Origin: CAYXRS01 sp964636485
GTDB lineage: Bacteria > Gemmatimonadota > Gemmatimonadetes > Gemmatimonadales > Gemmatimonadaceae
Reading direction: 5' to 3'
Length of the DNA: 41,068 nt
Assembly (NCBI GenBank): GCA_964636485.1
Contig: CAZWSO010000006.1
Location: forward strand, 1 to 41,068
Position numbers and translations under genes: made by a program. Below the pieces are notes generated by a model. That model saw nothing but the letters and a program-made list of their open reading frames with translations, was not told where the DNA came from and made no database searches. This document shows, one piece after another, positions 16,912 through 25,571 of the stretch; within the stretch, counting starts at the first letter, position 1; each line of letters starts with the position of its first letter.

Positions 16912-18633
16912 GTGACCGCGCCCGCCGTTCGCACAAGACCACAGCCCCGATGGGTGGCCCCCGGGCCGCCGGATCCCGTCACGGTAGCCGCTCTTCACCA
17001 GGCACTTTCCCTTCCGGAGCCGATCTGCCGGCTCCTTGTTCGCCGAGGGCACGTCGAGCCGGACGCGATCAAGCGCTATCTGCGGCCGCGACTGGACCAG
17101 CTCCATCCACCTCAGCAGATGCTCGGTCTGGACCGAGCCATTGAGCGACTCGGCCGCGCTGTCCGTCAGCGCGAGACAGTCGTCGTGCATGGCGACTATG
17201 ACGTGGACGGCATCTGCTCCACGACGCTGCTCGTCCAAACTATCCGCCGGCTCGGAGGTGTGGCCGTACCGTTCATTCCGAACCGACTCGAACACGGCTA
17301 TGACCTCACCATGGCTGGAGTCGAAGCGGCAATCGGTGCGGGCGCCCGCGTGCTCGTCACGTGCGACTGCGGAACAAAAGCCATCGGGCCCGTTGCGGCG
17401 GCGTGTGCTGCGGGGATCGACGTGATCGTCTCCGATCATCATTTGCCGGGACCCGACTTGCCGGACTGCCTGGCGGTGCTCAACCCCCGGCAGATCGGCT
17501 GCACGTATCCCGACAAGAATCTTGCGGCTGTCGGTATCGCCTTCAAGATCGCGCTCGCGCTCGTGCGATCGTTCGGGGAGACCGACGAGTTCGTTTTGCG
17601 CATGCTGGATCTGGTGGCACTGGCGACGATTGCGGACGTCGCCCCCCTGCGCGGGGAGAACCGGGTGCTGGCCCGCTATGGCCTGCGCGTTCTGCAGGAC
17701 ACGCGAAACCCAGGCCTGCGGGCGCTGCTTCGTGCCTCCCGGCTCGAAGCGAAGCCGCTCACCGCCGGACGCGTTGGTTTCGTTCTCGCTCCGCGACTGA
17801 ATGCTGCGGGACGGCTGGGCAACGCGTTGCGGGCGGTTGAGCTGTTGACCAGTGAGAGTGAGCGCGAGGCAAATGTGATCGCCCGGGAGCTGGAGGAGCT
17901 GAACCGGCGCCGGCAGGAGATCGATCGGGCGACGCTCGGGGAGGCGCGCCGGATGCTGGAAGGAGTGGACCTGGATGCCACGTACGGCGTGGTGCTCGCG
18001 TCCGAAGGATGGCATCCCGGAGTGATTGGCATTGTCGCTTCCCGGCTGGTGGAGGAGATCTGCCGCCCCGTGATGCTGGTCGCGCTGGCCGGACAGCAAG
18101 GCAAGGGGTCGGGGCGCTCCATCGGTGCGTTCGACCTGCACGAGGGTCTGGTCGAGTGTCATGATCTGCTGCTGCGATTCGGCGGGCACCGCGCAGCTGC
18201 CGGGATCACTATCACAGCGGACCGGTTGGAGGATTTTGCAGTGCGCTTCAACCGCGTTGCGCGCGAGCGGCTCACGGCGGATCAACTGGTGCCGGAGATG
18301 CGCATCGATCTCGAGCTGCCCCTCACCGAGTGTACGCCGCAGCTGGTATCGCTGCTCCGCCATTTCGAGCCGTTCGGGCCGGGTAATCCGGCTCCGGTCA
18401 TTGTGGCCTACGACGTGTGTCTCGTCGGTCCGCCCCGCCGCGTGGGGGAGGGACACCTCAAGCTGCGCGTACACCGGGACGGTGGGTCACTGGATCTGAT
18501 CGGGTGGGGTATGGCTGCGCTTGCCGTCGATCTCGAGGCTGACTCGCGAGTGGATGTGGCTTTCCGGCTGGAGGAGGATGAGTGGAACGGTGAACGCCGC
18601 CTTCAGGGTGTGCTCGTGGACATCCGCCACTGA
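16912..18633 (+). CDS. recJ: single-stranded-DNA-specific exonuclease RecJ
   Basis: 5'-3' single-strand exonuclease used in recombination and base-excision or mismatch repair. The 573-residue protein has the DHH-family catalytic motifs: VVVHGDYDVDGICST (motif I), CDCGTKA, SDHHLPGPDLPDCLAVLNPRQ (DHH motif III), AVGIAFKIA, and ATIADVAPLRGENR. The DHHA1 domain has FGGHRAAAG, and the C-terminal OB-fold segment ends the protein (FEPFGPGNPAPV). The start is GTG 16912, consistent with the N-terminal RPQPRWVAPGPPD. rsmD begins 3 bp after the stop. Confidence 0.96.
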   Translation: MTAPAVRTRPQPRWVAPGPPDPVTVAALHQALSLPEPICRLLVRRGHVEPDAIKRYLRPRLDQLHPPQQMLGLDRAIERLGRAVRQRETVVVHGDYDVDGICSTTLLVQTIRRLGGVAVPFIPNRLEHGYDLTMAGVEAAIGAGARVLVTCDCGTKAIGPVAAACAAGIDVIVSDHHLPGPDLPDCLAVLNPRQIGCTYPDKNLAAVGIAFKIALALVRSFGETDEFVLRMLDLVALATIADVAPLRGENRVLARYGLRVLQDTRNPGLRALLRASRLEAKPLTAGRVGFVLAPRLNAAGRLGNALRAVELLTSESEREANVIARELEELNRRRQEIDRATLGEARRMLEGVDLDATYGVVLASEGWHPGVIGIVASRLVEEICRPVMLVALAGQQGKGSGRSIGAFDLHEGLVECHDLLLRFGGHRAAAGITITADRLEDFAVRFNRVARERLTADQLVPEMRIDLELPLTECTPQLVSLLRHFEPFGPGNPAPVIVAYDVCLVGPPRRVGEGHLKLRVHRDGGSLDLIGWGMAALAVDLEADSRVDVAFRLEEDEWNGERRLQGVLVDIRH

Positions 18634-18636
18634 TCC

Positions 18637-19158
18637 ATGCGAATCGTTGCCGGCCGCTGGCGGGGGCGCTCGATCAAGGCGCCGAGCGATCCCAGGGTTC
18701 GCCCAACCGCGGATCGCGTGCGGGAAGCTTGGATGAGCATCCTTCAGCATGAGCTGCCCGAGGCGAAGGTGCTGGATCTGTTCGCCGGCTCCGGTGCCCT
18801 CGGGCTCGAGGCGCTCTCGCGCGGCGCGGCGCACTGTGATTTCGTCGAGATCGGCGCGCGCAGCCTCGACGCCCTTCGGCAGAACGTGGCGGCACTGGGA
18901 GCTGCCGAGCGGGCGACCATCCGCCGAGGCGATGCCCTGCGGTACGTTGATGGCCTGTCGGCAGGCGCGTACGATATCGCCTTCGCCGATCCCCCGTATC
19001 GCATGGGACTGGCCTCGCGTGTCGCAGAGCGGTGGCTTCTCGTTCCATTCGCTGAGGTGCTGGCAGTGGAGCATGAGACGCGCGAGCACCTCCCTGGCGA
19101 CGCCGAAACGAGGCGGTACGGTGATTCGGCGATCACGTTCTATCGCCGCGCCCATTAG
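18637..19158 (+). CDS. rsmD: 16S rRNA (guanine966-N2)-methyltransferase RsmD
   Basis: SAM-dependent methyltransferase acting on G966 of 16S rRNA. The 173-residue protein begins MRIVAGRWRGRSIKAP, has RPTADRVREAWM, the SAM motif VLDLFAGSGALGLEALSRGA, and the catalytic motif DPPY in FADPPYRMG. The next gene, coaD, is its usual partner. It follows recJ by 3 bp and is probably co-transcribed with it. Confidence 0.95.
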   Translation: MRIVAGRWRGRSIKAPSDPRVRPTADRVREAWMSILQHELPEAKVLDLFAGSGALGLEALSRGAAHCDFVEIGARSLDALRQNVAALGAAERATIRRGDALRYVDGLSAGAYDIAFADPPYRMGLASRVAERWLLVPFAEVLAVEHETREHLPGDAETRRYGDSAITFYRRAH

Positions 19159-19182
19159 CACCACCACTTTCACCACGTCACC

Positions 19183-19668
19183 ATGCCGATTATCGGCGTC
19201 TACGCGGGAAGCTTCGATCCCATCACTCGCGGGCACGAGGATCTGATTCGTCGCAGCCTGGCGTTCGTGGATCGTCTTGTGGTCGCTGTCGCCACCAATC
19301 TGGCGAAGCAGCCCCTTTTCTCCATCGATGACCGGATGGCACTTATCCGTGACTCGCTCGCGGACGAATCGCGAATTGAGGTGCGGGCGTTCGACGGCCT
19401 GCTGGTCGACTTCGCACGCGACGTCGGGGCGACGGTGTCCGTGCGTGGACTGCGGGCGGTGGGGGATTTCGAGTACGAGTTTCAAATGGCGCTGATGAAT
19501 CGGCATCTCCATTCGGGAATGGAAACTCTGTTCATGGTACCGAGTCCGGAGCTTGGGTTCGTGAGTTCGAGCCTCGTTCGAGAAGTGGCGCGGTTCGGCG
19601 GGTCAATCACGGGACTCGTGCACCCGATCGTGGAAGAGGGGTTGAAGAAGAAGCTGGCCGGGCCGTGA
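19183..19668 (+). CDS. coaD: phosphopantetheine adenylyltransferase
   Basis: Fourth step of coenzyme A synthesis: transfers AMP from ATP to 4'-phosphopantetheine, giving dephospho-CoA. The 161-residue protein shows the nucleotidyltransferase start GVYAGSFDPITRGHEDLI (T/HxGH motif as T-R-G-H), VRGLRAVGDFEYEFQMALMN, and the ISSTLVRE-like segment VSSSLVREVARFGG. Length is typical. Intergenic distance from rsmD is 24 bp, with no obvious Shine-Dalgarno sequence before ATG 19183. Confidence 0.96.
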   Translation: MPIIGVYAGSFDPITRGHEDLIRRSLAFVDRLVVAVATNLAKQPLFSIDDRMALIRDSLADESRIEVRAFDGLLVDFARDVGATVSVRGLRAVGDFEYEFQMALMNRHLHSGMETLFMVPSPELGFVSSSLVREVARFGGSITGLVHPIVEEGLKKKLAGP

Positions 19669-19678
19669 CCGGAATCAG

Positions 19679-20722
19679 GTGGTGACCTCCGACTTCGTCG
19701 CACGGCTGCGCCGCCGGGCGGCGGCCACGCCGCGTCGCGTTGTCTTCCCCGAAACGGCGGACCCGCGCATCCTGCGAGCGGTCAGGGTGCTGGTGGAAGC
19801 TCGCGTGGTGGAGCCCCTGCTTGTCCTTGATCCTGCGGCCCCCGCCACGCACGACGCGCTTGCCGCCCTGGGAGTCGAGGTGATCGACCCCCGCGACTCC
19901 CGACGCGTGGACGCCATCGCACGCCGCCTCGAGCGACGCCGGCGAGTGAGGGGGCTTACACTTGCCGAGGCAGAACTCCTGGCGGCGACGCCCCTGTGGC
20001 ATGCGGCCGGCCTCGTGGGTCTGGGACTCGCCGACGGCTGCGTGGCCGGGGCTGTGTACACCACGGCCGAAGTGCTGAGGGCGGCAATCTGGACCGTAGG
20101 CCCGGCACCCGGCGTCCGCACGATATCCTCCGCATTCTATCTCGTTGTGCCCCCCTTCCGGGACGATGGTGCAGAGGAGGTCCTGACATTCACGGACTGC
20201 GCCGTGGTGCCCGAGCCAACGGCCGAGCAACTTGCCGACATCGCGTTGGCCGCCGCCGAGGATCGGCGGCTGGTGGTCGGTGATGAGCCGCGCGTGGCTT
20301 TTCTCTCTTTCAGCACGCATGGTAGCGGGGGAGGAGAATCGGTGGATCGCGTTCGGGAAGCTGCGGGAATTGCCCGGGCTCGCGAGCCTGGGCTGGCGCT
20401 GGACGGAGAATTGCAAGGTGACGCGGCGATCATCCCGGCGGTGGGGCGCCGGAAGGCGCCGGACAGCGTGGTGGCGGGACGCGCCAACGTCCTGGTCTTT
20501 CCGTCCCTGGATGCCGGGAACATCGCCTACAAGCTGGTTGAGCGCATTGGAAGAGGCATGGCGGTGGGCCCGGTGCTACAGGGATTAGCGGCGCCTTGCA
20601 ACGATCTCTCGCGCGGCGCCTCGACGGATGACATAATCAATGTCGCAGCGATCACCGCACTGAAGTCGGTAGACGTGGTTCCTGAACTTGGGATAGGGTC
20701 CGACGGGGGAATTGGGAAATGA
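19679..20722 (+). CDS. pta: phosphate acetyltransferase (phosphate acyltransferase family)
   Basis: Interconverts acetyl-CoA and acetyl phosphate. The 347-residue protein is a short Pta without the N-terminal DRTGG/CobB-like regulatory domains. It begins with RVVFPETADPRILRA. The C-terminal active-site half has FLSFSTHGS, LDGELQGDAAI, KAPDSVVAGRANVLVFPSLDAGNIAYK, and GPVLQGLAAPCNDLSRGAS. A phosphate butyryltransferase is a less likely alternative. The start is GTG 19679, 10 bp after coaD (GTG 19682 is also possible). No ackA is present nearby. Its stop overlaps the STAS gene (ATGA), so a metabolic enzyme is coupled to a regulatory module. Confidence 0.9.
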   Translation: MVTSDFVARLRRRAAATPRRVVFPETADPRILRAVRVLVEARVVEPLLVLDPAAPATHDALAALGVEVIDPRDSRRVDAIARRLERRRRVRGLTLAEAELLAATPLWHAAGLVGLGLADGCVAGAVYTTAEVLRAAIWTVGPAPGVRTISSAFYLVVPPFRDDGAEEVLTFTDCAVVPEPTAEQLADIALAAAEDRRLVVGDEPRVAFLSFSTHGSGGGESVDRVREAAGIARAREPGLALDGELQGDAAIIPAVGRRKAPDSVVAGRANVLVFPSLDAGNIAYKLVERIGRGMAVGPVLQGLAAPCNDLSRGASTDDIINVAAITALKSVDVVPELGIGSDGGIGK

Positions 20723-21051
20723 GCTTTTCGATCTCGAAGCAGGGAGAGATTGTCGTGGTTGACGTTGAGGGGCAGCTGATCGTCGGTAATCGACAGGAAC
20801 TGAAACAGAAGGTGCTTGACGAGCTGGAGCGTGGTGAGCGCAAGTTCCTCATCGATTTCAGCCAAACGGGTTACATCGACAGTTCGGGGCTGGGCGTGCT
20901 CGTCTCGCTGTCGAAGAAGATCCGCGAGCAGGGTGGCGAGCTCCGGTTGGCGAACCTGAATGATGATCTCAAGACGCTGTTCGAGCTCACCAAGCTCGAC
21001 ACCCTCTTTCAGATCGCCGACACCAGGGAGCGAGCACTCGAGACCTTCTGA
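20719..21051 (+). CDS. STAS-domain anti-sigma factor antagonist (RsbV/SpoIIAA-like)
   Basis: A 110-residue single STAS domain. The key segment is FSQTGYIDSSGLGVLVSL, in which the serine of D-S-S-G (about residues 54-57) is the site phosphorylated by the partner kinase in RsbV/SpoIIAA proteins. Unphosphorylated antagonist binds the anti-sigma kinase and frees its target. It is coupled to pta (ATGA overlap) and followed, after 84 bp, by the kinase and phosphatase that complete the switch. Confidence 0.92.
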   Translation: MSFSISKQGEIVVVDVEGQLIVGNRQELKQKVLDELERGERKFLIDFSQTGYIDSSGLGVLVSLSKKIREQGGELRLANLNDDLKTLFELTKLDTLFQIADTRERALETF

Positions 21052-21135
21052 CTGAGCGCGATCGGTGACTGGAGCGGCCGCGGATCACCGGGGCCGTTCT
21101 CGCTTCCGTCCATTCTTTACTACGCACGGAGGCCG

Positions 21136-21600
21136 ATGACCGCGGAAGAGTCTTCCACGGAATTCCACGTGTTGCTGCGAGGCATGCGCCTGGCGGTCGA
21201 AGTCGAGATTCCCAGCGACGTGCGCTTCATCGAGCGTGTCGTGGAGCTCGTGACGCGGCGTTGTCATGAGCTCGATTACCCACCACGACAGTGCACCCTC
21301 AACGTGCCGGTCGCGCTGACCGAGGCGCTTTCGAACGCCATCCTTCGGGGTAATCGGGAGCGGTCTGAAGCACGCGTTCAGGTCCGCGCCGAGATGAACC
21401 GCGACCGCCTGGTCATGGAGGTAGTGGATGAGGGCGAGGGCTTCGATCTCGATGAGTGCCTCGAGGATCCTACCCTCCCTGAAAACCTCCTTCGCGAGGA
21501 CGGCCGCGGCCTCTTTCTAATGTCGCGGCTGATGGACCATATCGAGCGGTTCAGCGAGAGTGGCAACACGGTGCGGATGACGCTGCGCCGACATGACTGA
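21136..21600 (+). CDS. RsbW-like serine kinase / anti-sigma factor (HATPase_c)
   Basis: A 154-residue GHKL ATPase of the anti-sigma kinase type. It has an N box (ALTEALSNAILRGN), a G1 box DEGEGFD and a G2 box GRGLFLM. Such proteins phosphorylate the STAS antagonist and hold a sigma factor or other output protein. No sigma factor gene is nearby, so the output is unknown. ATG 21136 has GGAGG 3-4 nt upstream. The last 8 bp overlap the phosphatase gene. The 84-bp gap before it holds a CGGTGA/TCACCG inverted repeat (21063-21090) but no convincing terminator or promoter. Confidence 0.9.
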   Translation: MTAEESSTEFHVLLRGMRLAVEVEIPSDVRFIERVVELVTRRCHELDYPPRQCTLNVPVALTEALSNAILRGNRERSEARVQVRAEMNRDRLVMEVVDEGEGFDLDECLEDPTLPENLLREDGRGLFLMSRLMDHIERFSESGNTVRMTLRRHD

Positions 21601-23194
21601 GCTCGGCGGCGTTCTTGGGGCATTCATCGAGGCCACGGGATGCCATGCGTCCGTCTGGGCGAAGGACGAGAACGGGGAGGCAGTGCTCGTTCTCCCCGAC
21701 CTTCCTGCGGCCCCAGAGCTGAAAGGGTGGAAGCCGCCTCTCTGGAGCGGACCGTCGGTGCGCGCGAAGTCCCCGGCCGGCGTCGTTCTGGTGACACAGA
21801 TTCCCGGACCCAAGCCCGCCTGGCTTCTCGTCGGTCCCCATTCGCGATCAGACGTCGCGCTCGAGACCTTTCTTCGCATCCTCCTTCCCATCTCCTCCCA
21901 GTTCCTTCAGTCCTCCCTGGAGGTGGAGCACGCCGCCAACGAGCTGGCGGAGCGTTACGAGGAGATCAACCTACTCTACACGATCACGGAGATTCTTGGG
22001 CGAACGGTCACGCTGGAGGAGGCGGCCGCCACAATCCTCAAGGAGATCTCCGAAACCGTCGGGGCGCGACGCGGTGCAATCCTGGTGCATGATCGCGTCA
22101 CCGATACTCTCCAGTCCGTCACAGCGTTGGGGACGACCCTCGAATCGGCGGCGCTGCCGCTCATCCCGCTCGACGATGCGTGCAGTGTATCCGCGCGCGT
22201 CTTCCGTGAGCAAAGATCGCAGATCGTGGACGGGGAGGGGGACTGCGCCGCCGAAGCACCATACCGGGAGGGTATGATGCTTTCCGTGCCGATCATGTGG
22301 ACGGCGCCAGGGGGGCGCCCGGAACCCCTGGGTGTCGTCAATCTGTCCGGACGGGTAAGCGGGCAGGCGTTTACCGCGGGTGACCAGAAGCTCATTACGG
22401 CCATTGCGACGCAGATCGGCACCGCCATCCAGAACGCGCGACTGGTGCGAGCCTCGCTCAGCCAGCAGCGCATGGTGCGCGAGCTCGAGCTTGCACACGA
22501 CCTGCAAATGAAGCTGCTGCCACGTGTGGACCTGGTCGCTCCCGAGGCTCAGGTCGCTGCGCGCGTGATTCCAGCCGAGAGCGTCGGTGGAGACTTCTAC
22601 CACCTGTTCCGCCTTGGCCCTCATCGGACCGGTGTGATGATCGGCGACGTGTCGAGCCACGGCTATCGCGCCGCGCTGATCATGGCGCTGGCGATGAGCG
22701 CATCGGCCATTCATGCTCAGGCCTCCAACGACCCCGCGGCCACGCTGGGTGCGCTGCGGGAGACACTGGGCGATGAGCTACTCACGACCGAGATGTTCAT
22801 CTCTGCATTTTACGGTGTGATCGACCGCGGCGCCGGAAAGTTGCGCTACGCGAACACCGGGCATCCCCACGCCTTTACGATCACTGGCGATGGACGCGTG
22901 CATCGTCTCGCCGCTCTCGCACCGCCGCTCGGGATGACTGAAGATCGCCTGTCCGCCGCATCTCGCGCGTGGCACGTCGATCAGGATCTCCTGTTGCTCT
23001 TTACGGACGGCGTCAGTGATGCGCGCAATCACGCGGGCGTGCGGCTGGGCGAGGAGCGGGTGCTCGACGTCGTCTCGCGATACCGGAAGCAGCCGGTCGG
23101 TGCAATTCTGGATGCCGTGTTCACCGAACTGCGTGATCACACAGGTGCCGCTCGACAGCGCGACGATCTGGCCGTCGTCATCGTCCGTAGCTGA
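21593..23194 (+). CDS. GAF-domain PP2C/SpoIIE-type serine phosphatase (RsbU-like)
   Basis: Dephosphorylates the STAS antagonist in partner switching. In the 533-residue protein, residues 1-105 are unassigned and residues about 106-135 look like a helical signalling linker (EVEHAANELAERYEEINLLYT). A GAF sensor domain lies at about 136-283, and a second linker (290-310, ELELAHDLQMKLLP) is typical of SpoIIE phosphatases. The PP2C domain has its metal-binding aspartates in GGDFYHLF (D334), GDVSSHG (D352), FTDGVSDA and RDDLAVVIV. No membrane segment is seen, so the signal is probably cytoplasmic. It overlaps the kinase by 8 bp. Confidence 0.93.
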   Translation: MTELGGVLGAFIEATGCHASVWAKDENGEAVLVLPDLPAAPELKGWKPPLWSGPSVRAKSPAGVVLVTQIPGPKPAWLLVGPHSRSDVALETFLRILLPISSQFLQSSLEVEHAANELAERYEEINLLYTITEILGRTVTLEEAAATILKEISETVGARRGAILVHDRVTDTLQSVTALGTTLESAALPLIPLDDACSVSARVFREQRSQIVDGEGDCAAEAPYREGMMLSVPIMWTAPGGRPEPLGVVNLSGRVSGQAFTAGDQKLITAIATQIGTAIQNARLVRASLSQQRMVRELELAHDLQMKLLPRVDLVAPEAQVAARVIPAESVGGDFYHLFRLGPHRTGVMIGDVSSHGYRAALIMALAMSASAIHAQASNDPAATLGALRETLGDELLTTEMFISAFYGVIDRGAGKLRYANTGHPHAFTITGDGRVHRLAALAPPLGMTEDRLSAASRAWHVDQDLLLLFTDGVSDARNHAGVRLGEERVLDVVSRYRKQPVGAILDAVFTELRDHTGAARQRDDLAVVIVRS

Positions 23195-23196
23195 TC

Positions 23197-24033
23197 GTGA
23201 GCGGGGACCACCGCGGCCCCAATCCGTTTCCTCCCGCGCGCAAGAGCCTCGGCCAGCATTTCCTCCACGACCACGCCATCCTTCGCCGTATTGCCGACGC
23301 CACTGGGGCAGGCAGGGAGGACACGGTGATCGAGATCGGACCCGGTCGTGGAACGCTCACGGATCTGCTGCGTGACCGTGCCCGGCGTGTGCTCGCCATC
23401 GAGCTGGACCAGGCGCTCGCGGCGCTGCTTCGGGAGCGGTATCGGGACGATCCGCGCGTCGAAATCGTTCAGGCGGACGTGCTCGAGGTAGAGTTGTCCG
23501 AGCTGGCGGGAGGCGAGTATCTGCTCGTGGGGAACGTGCCCTACTACATCACCACACCGATCATCTTCCATGCGCTCCGACCGCCTCGCCCACGTTGCGC
23601 CGTGTACATGGTTCAACGCGAAGTAGCCGTGCGACTCGCGGCCGCACCCGGGCGTCGGGAATACGGTGCGCTGAGCGTAAATGTGCAGTCCGTTGCGGCA
23701 GTGGAACTTCTTTTCCGCGTGCCAGCCGGTGCCTTCGTTCCTCCACCAAAGGTCGAGTCCGCGGTCGTGCGGGTCACACCGCGCGGTGATCCGCTGGTGG
23801 CGCCGGATCTGGAGGACCGCTTTCGCACGTTCGTAATCGGCGCGTTCGGAGCACGTCGAAAGCAGATGCGCCGCGTGCTGCGCACCGTCACTGGCATGAG
23901 CATGGGGGAGGCTGAGGCCGTGCTCGCCGCCGCGGACGTGAGGCCCGAGGCCCGACCGGAGGTGCTCGAGCCGGCGGAATTCGCGCGTATTGTGGAGCTT
24001 CTCACCAGCAACACGCAGCCTGGGTGCGGTTAG
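23197..24033 (+). CDS. rsmA: 16S rRNA (adenine1518/1519-N6)-dimethyltransferase (KsgA)
   Basis: Dimethylates two adjacent adenines in helix 45 of 16S rRNA, a late check in 30S assembly. The 278-residue protein has the family start ARKSLGQHFLHDHAILRRI, SAM motif VIEIGPGRGTLTDLL, the catalytic NVPYY segment, and FVPPPKVESAVVRV. GTG 23197 starts 2 bp after the phosphatase gene. It is the last + strand gene before the divergent/convergent accessory region. The 83 bp to the convergent msrB show no clear terminator. Confidence 0.96.
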   Translation: MSGDHRGPNPFPPARKSLGQHFLHDHAILRRIADATGAGREDTVIEIGPGRGTLTDLLRDRARRVLAIELDQALAALLRERYRDDPRVEIVQADVLEVELSELAGGEYLLVGNVPYYITTPIIFHALRPPRPRCAVYMVQREVAVRLAAAPGRREYGALSVNVQSVAAVELLFRVPAGAFVPPPKVESAVVRVTPRGDPLVAPDLEDRFRTFVIGAFGARRKQMRRVLRTVTGMSMGEAEAVLAAADVRPEARPEVLEPAEFARIVELLTSNTQPGCG

Positions 24034-24116
24034 TGACGACCGGAGCCCCACCGGATGGCGAACCCGGGCGCGACCTGACGCTCTGGCGCGAATGCCGGCG
24101 CTGCCTTTCCGGCGAT

Positions 24117-24695
24117 CTAGCTCTCCGGGCGCTCTCCGCCGGCCGAACTGTCGACCCTGTGAAAGAGCTGCACGTACTGTCCATACCCCTCGGCCTCGAG
24201 TCGATTTACCGGGATGAAGCGAAGCGCCGCGGAGTTCATGCAGTAGCGCCGTCCGGTGGGTGCAGGTCCATCGTCGAAAACATGACCCAGATGCGAGTCA
24301 GCGTTCCGTGAGCGCACTTCGGTCCTCCGCATGAAGAACTTCCGGTCCTCCTTGTAGGCGATGTTCTCCGGCTCGAGGGGGCGGGTAAAGCTCGGCCAGC
24401 CGGTGCCGGAATCGTACTTATCCAGTGAACTGAAGAGAGGCTCACCGGATACGATGTCCACGTAGATACCCGGCTCCTTTTTGTCCCAGTACTCGTTCCT
24501 GAATGCAGGCTCGGTCCCGTCCTGCTGGGTCACCTTGTACTGCATTGGCGTCAGCCGCTGACGCAGCTCGGCATCCCGTTGCTCTTTCTCGCTCACGCGT
24601 TGTCCCTCGCTTGTCCGTGGCGTACCACACGCCGTGGCCACGGAGACCGCGGCAAACAGGCATGCGAATGCCAACCGCCGTGCTAAGATCCTCAT
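24117..24695 (-). CDS. msrB: lipoprotein peptide-methionine (R)-S-oxide reductase MsrB
   Basis: Reduces the R epimer of methionine sulfoxide in proteins. Starting at ATG 24695 the protein is 192 residues. A signal peptide (MRILARRLAFACLFAAVSVA) ends in an A-T-A-C lipobox-like site at C23, so it is probably a periplasmic lipoprotein. The MsrB core has GTGWPSF, SHLGHVFDDGPAPTGRRYC and the catalytic cysteine in RYCMNSAALRF. The structural zinc CxxC pairs of many MsrBs are missing: the segment reads IYVDIVSGEPLFSS. The frame is open further upstream, but that part is antisense to msrA and unlike MsrB. It lies 10 bp downstream of msrA. Confidence 0.93.
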   Translation of the reverse strand: MRILARRLAFACLFAAVSVATACGTPRTSEGQRVSEKEQRDAELRQRLTPMQYKVTQQDGTEPAFRNEYWDKKEPGIYVDIVSGEPLFSSLDKYDSGTGWPSFTRPLEPENIAYKEDRKFFMRRTEVRSRNADSHLGHVFDDGPAPTGRRYCMNSAALRFIPVNRLEAEGYGQYVQLFHRVDSSAGGERPES

Positions 24696-24705
24696 GTCCG
24701 TTCTC

Positions 24706-25362
24706 TCACCCGGCACCACGGCCGGCAGCGTCGCCCCACAGCTCACGCAGACGGCGATCCCGTCCACAATTCCAGCGATACAGCTTGTACCGTGTGGGAT
24801 TCCTGCGATGATAGCCCTGGTGATATTCCTCTGCACGGTAGAACGTGGTGATGGGCACGATTTGCGTGACGATCGGGCGGTCGAACCGCGCCTGCAGCCG
24901 ATCACGGCTGCTCACCGCCAACGCACGCTGCTCCTCGCCGTGATGGAAAATCGCAGATCGGTACTGGCTCCCCTGATCGCAGAACTGTGCATTCGCCGTC
25001 AGCGGATCCACGTTGTGCCAGAATATCTCGAGCAATCTGGCATAGCTGACGAGCGCCGGGTCGAACACAATCTGTACCACCTCCGCGTGGCCAGTACGGC
25101 CCGACGTCACCTGCTCATACGTCGGATTTGCCACATGGCCGCCCGTGTACCCGGACGTCACCGACTGCACACCCGAAAGCGTATCGAACGGCGGTTCCAT
25201 GCACCAGAAGCAGCCACCCGCAAACGTTGCAGTGTCGGTTCGCTGCGGAAGCGGTGCCTCCGCGCCGGCGCCGGATGCTTCAGCCGAACCATTGCTACAA
25301 GCCCCCAGCGCCAGGGTAACGGCAACGAGCAGAGCGCTCCAGCCAGCGCGCATCGTCCTCAT
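24706..25362 (-). CDS. msrA: lipoprotein peptide-methionine (S)-S-oxide reductase MsrA
   Basis: Reduces the S epimer of methionine sulfoxide. The 218-residue protein has a lipoprotein signal peptide with a canonical lipobox L-G-A-C (C22), a Ser/Ala/Gly-rich linker to about residue 42, then the MsrA core. That core has catalytic GGCFWC (C51), SGYTGGHVANPTYEQV, TGHAEVVQIVFDP, and CDQGSQYRSAIF. Start ATG 25362 has AGGAG about 9 nt upstream; a second in-frame ATG at 25353 is possible. With msrB it forms an exported repair pair for oxidised envelope proteins. How electrons reach it is not shown by the window. Confidence 0.95.
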   Translation of the reverse strand: MRTMRAGWSALLVAVTLALGACSNGSAEASGAGAEAPLPQRTDTATFAGGCFWCMEPPFDTLSGVQSVTSGYTGGHVANPTYEQVTSGRTGHAEVVQIVFDPALVSYARLLEIFWHNVDPLTANAQFCDQGSQYRSAIFHHGEEQRALAVSSRDRLQARFDRPIVTQIVPITTFYRAEEYHQGYHRRNPTRYKLYRWNCGRDRRLRELWGDAAGRGAG

Positions 25363-25571
25363 GGATCGGGATCTCCTGGTGAAGTGGCGCGGTATTCAAG
25401 CGCCATACAGGCATCAACTCCCGGGCCGCAAGGAAGTTCCAATCTGGCTGCCTTGCCGCTGCACCGGTACGTTACGCGTCGCATGACGTATACAGGTTCG
25501 TCCGGAAGGAAACCTGGTCGGCCCACTCCAGCGGCGCACCGTCGGGCTCCGCGCCAGTGCCGGGTCGGTCC
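25363..25571. other. intergenic region between divergent msrAB and the DUF6265 gene
   Basis: About 310 bp (25363-25672) separate the msrA start from the next start. I see no convincing gene here. The + strand promoter described in the next entry occupies 25572-25600. On the - strand there is a TATACG sequence (near 25488) that could be a -10 box for msrA, but it has no good -35 partner. Confidence 0.5.

Noticed and set aside
16792..18474. Long - strand open frame opposite recJ
   Set aside because: High GC content gives long antisense frames; the recJ frame has all family motifs and the antisense protein resembles nothing.
21063..21090. CGGTGA/TCACCG inverted repeat after the STAS gene, as a terminator
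   Set aside because: The 16-nt loop is long and no T-run follows; transcription probably continues to the kinase gene.
24024..24311. + strand frame between rsmA and the msrB region
   Set aside because: Mostly antisense to conserved msrB codons, overlaps the end of rsmA, and has no motif or Shine-Dalgarno sequence.
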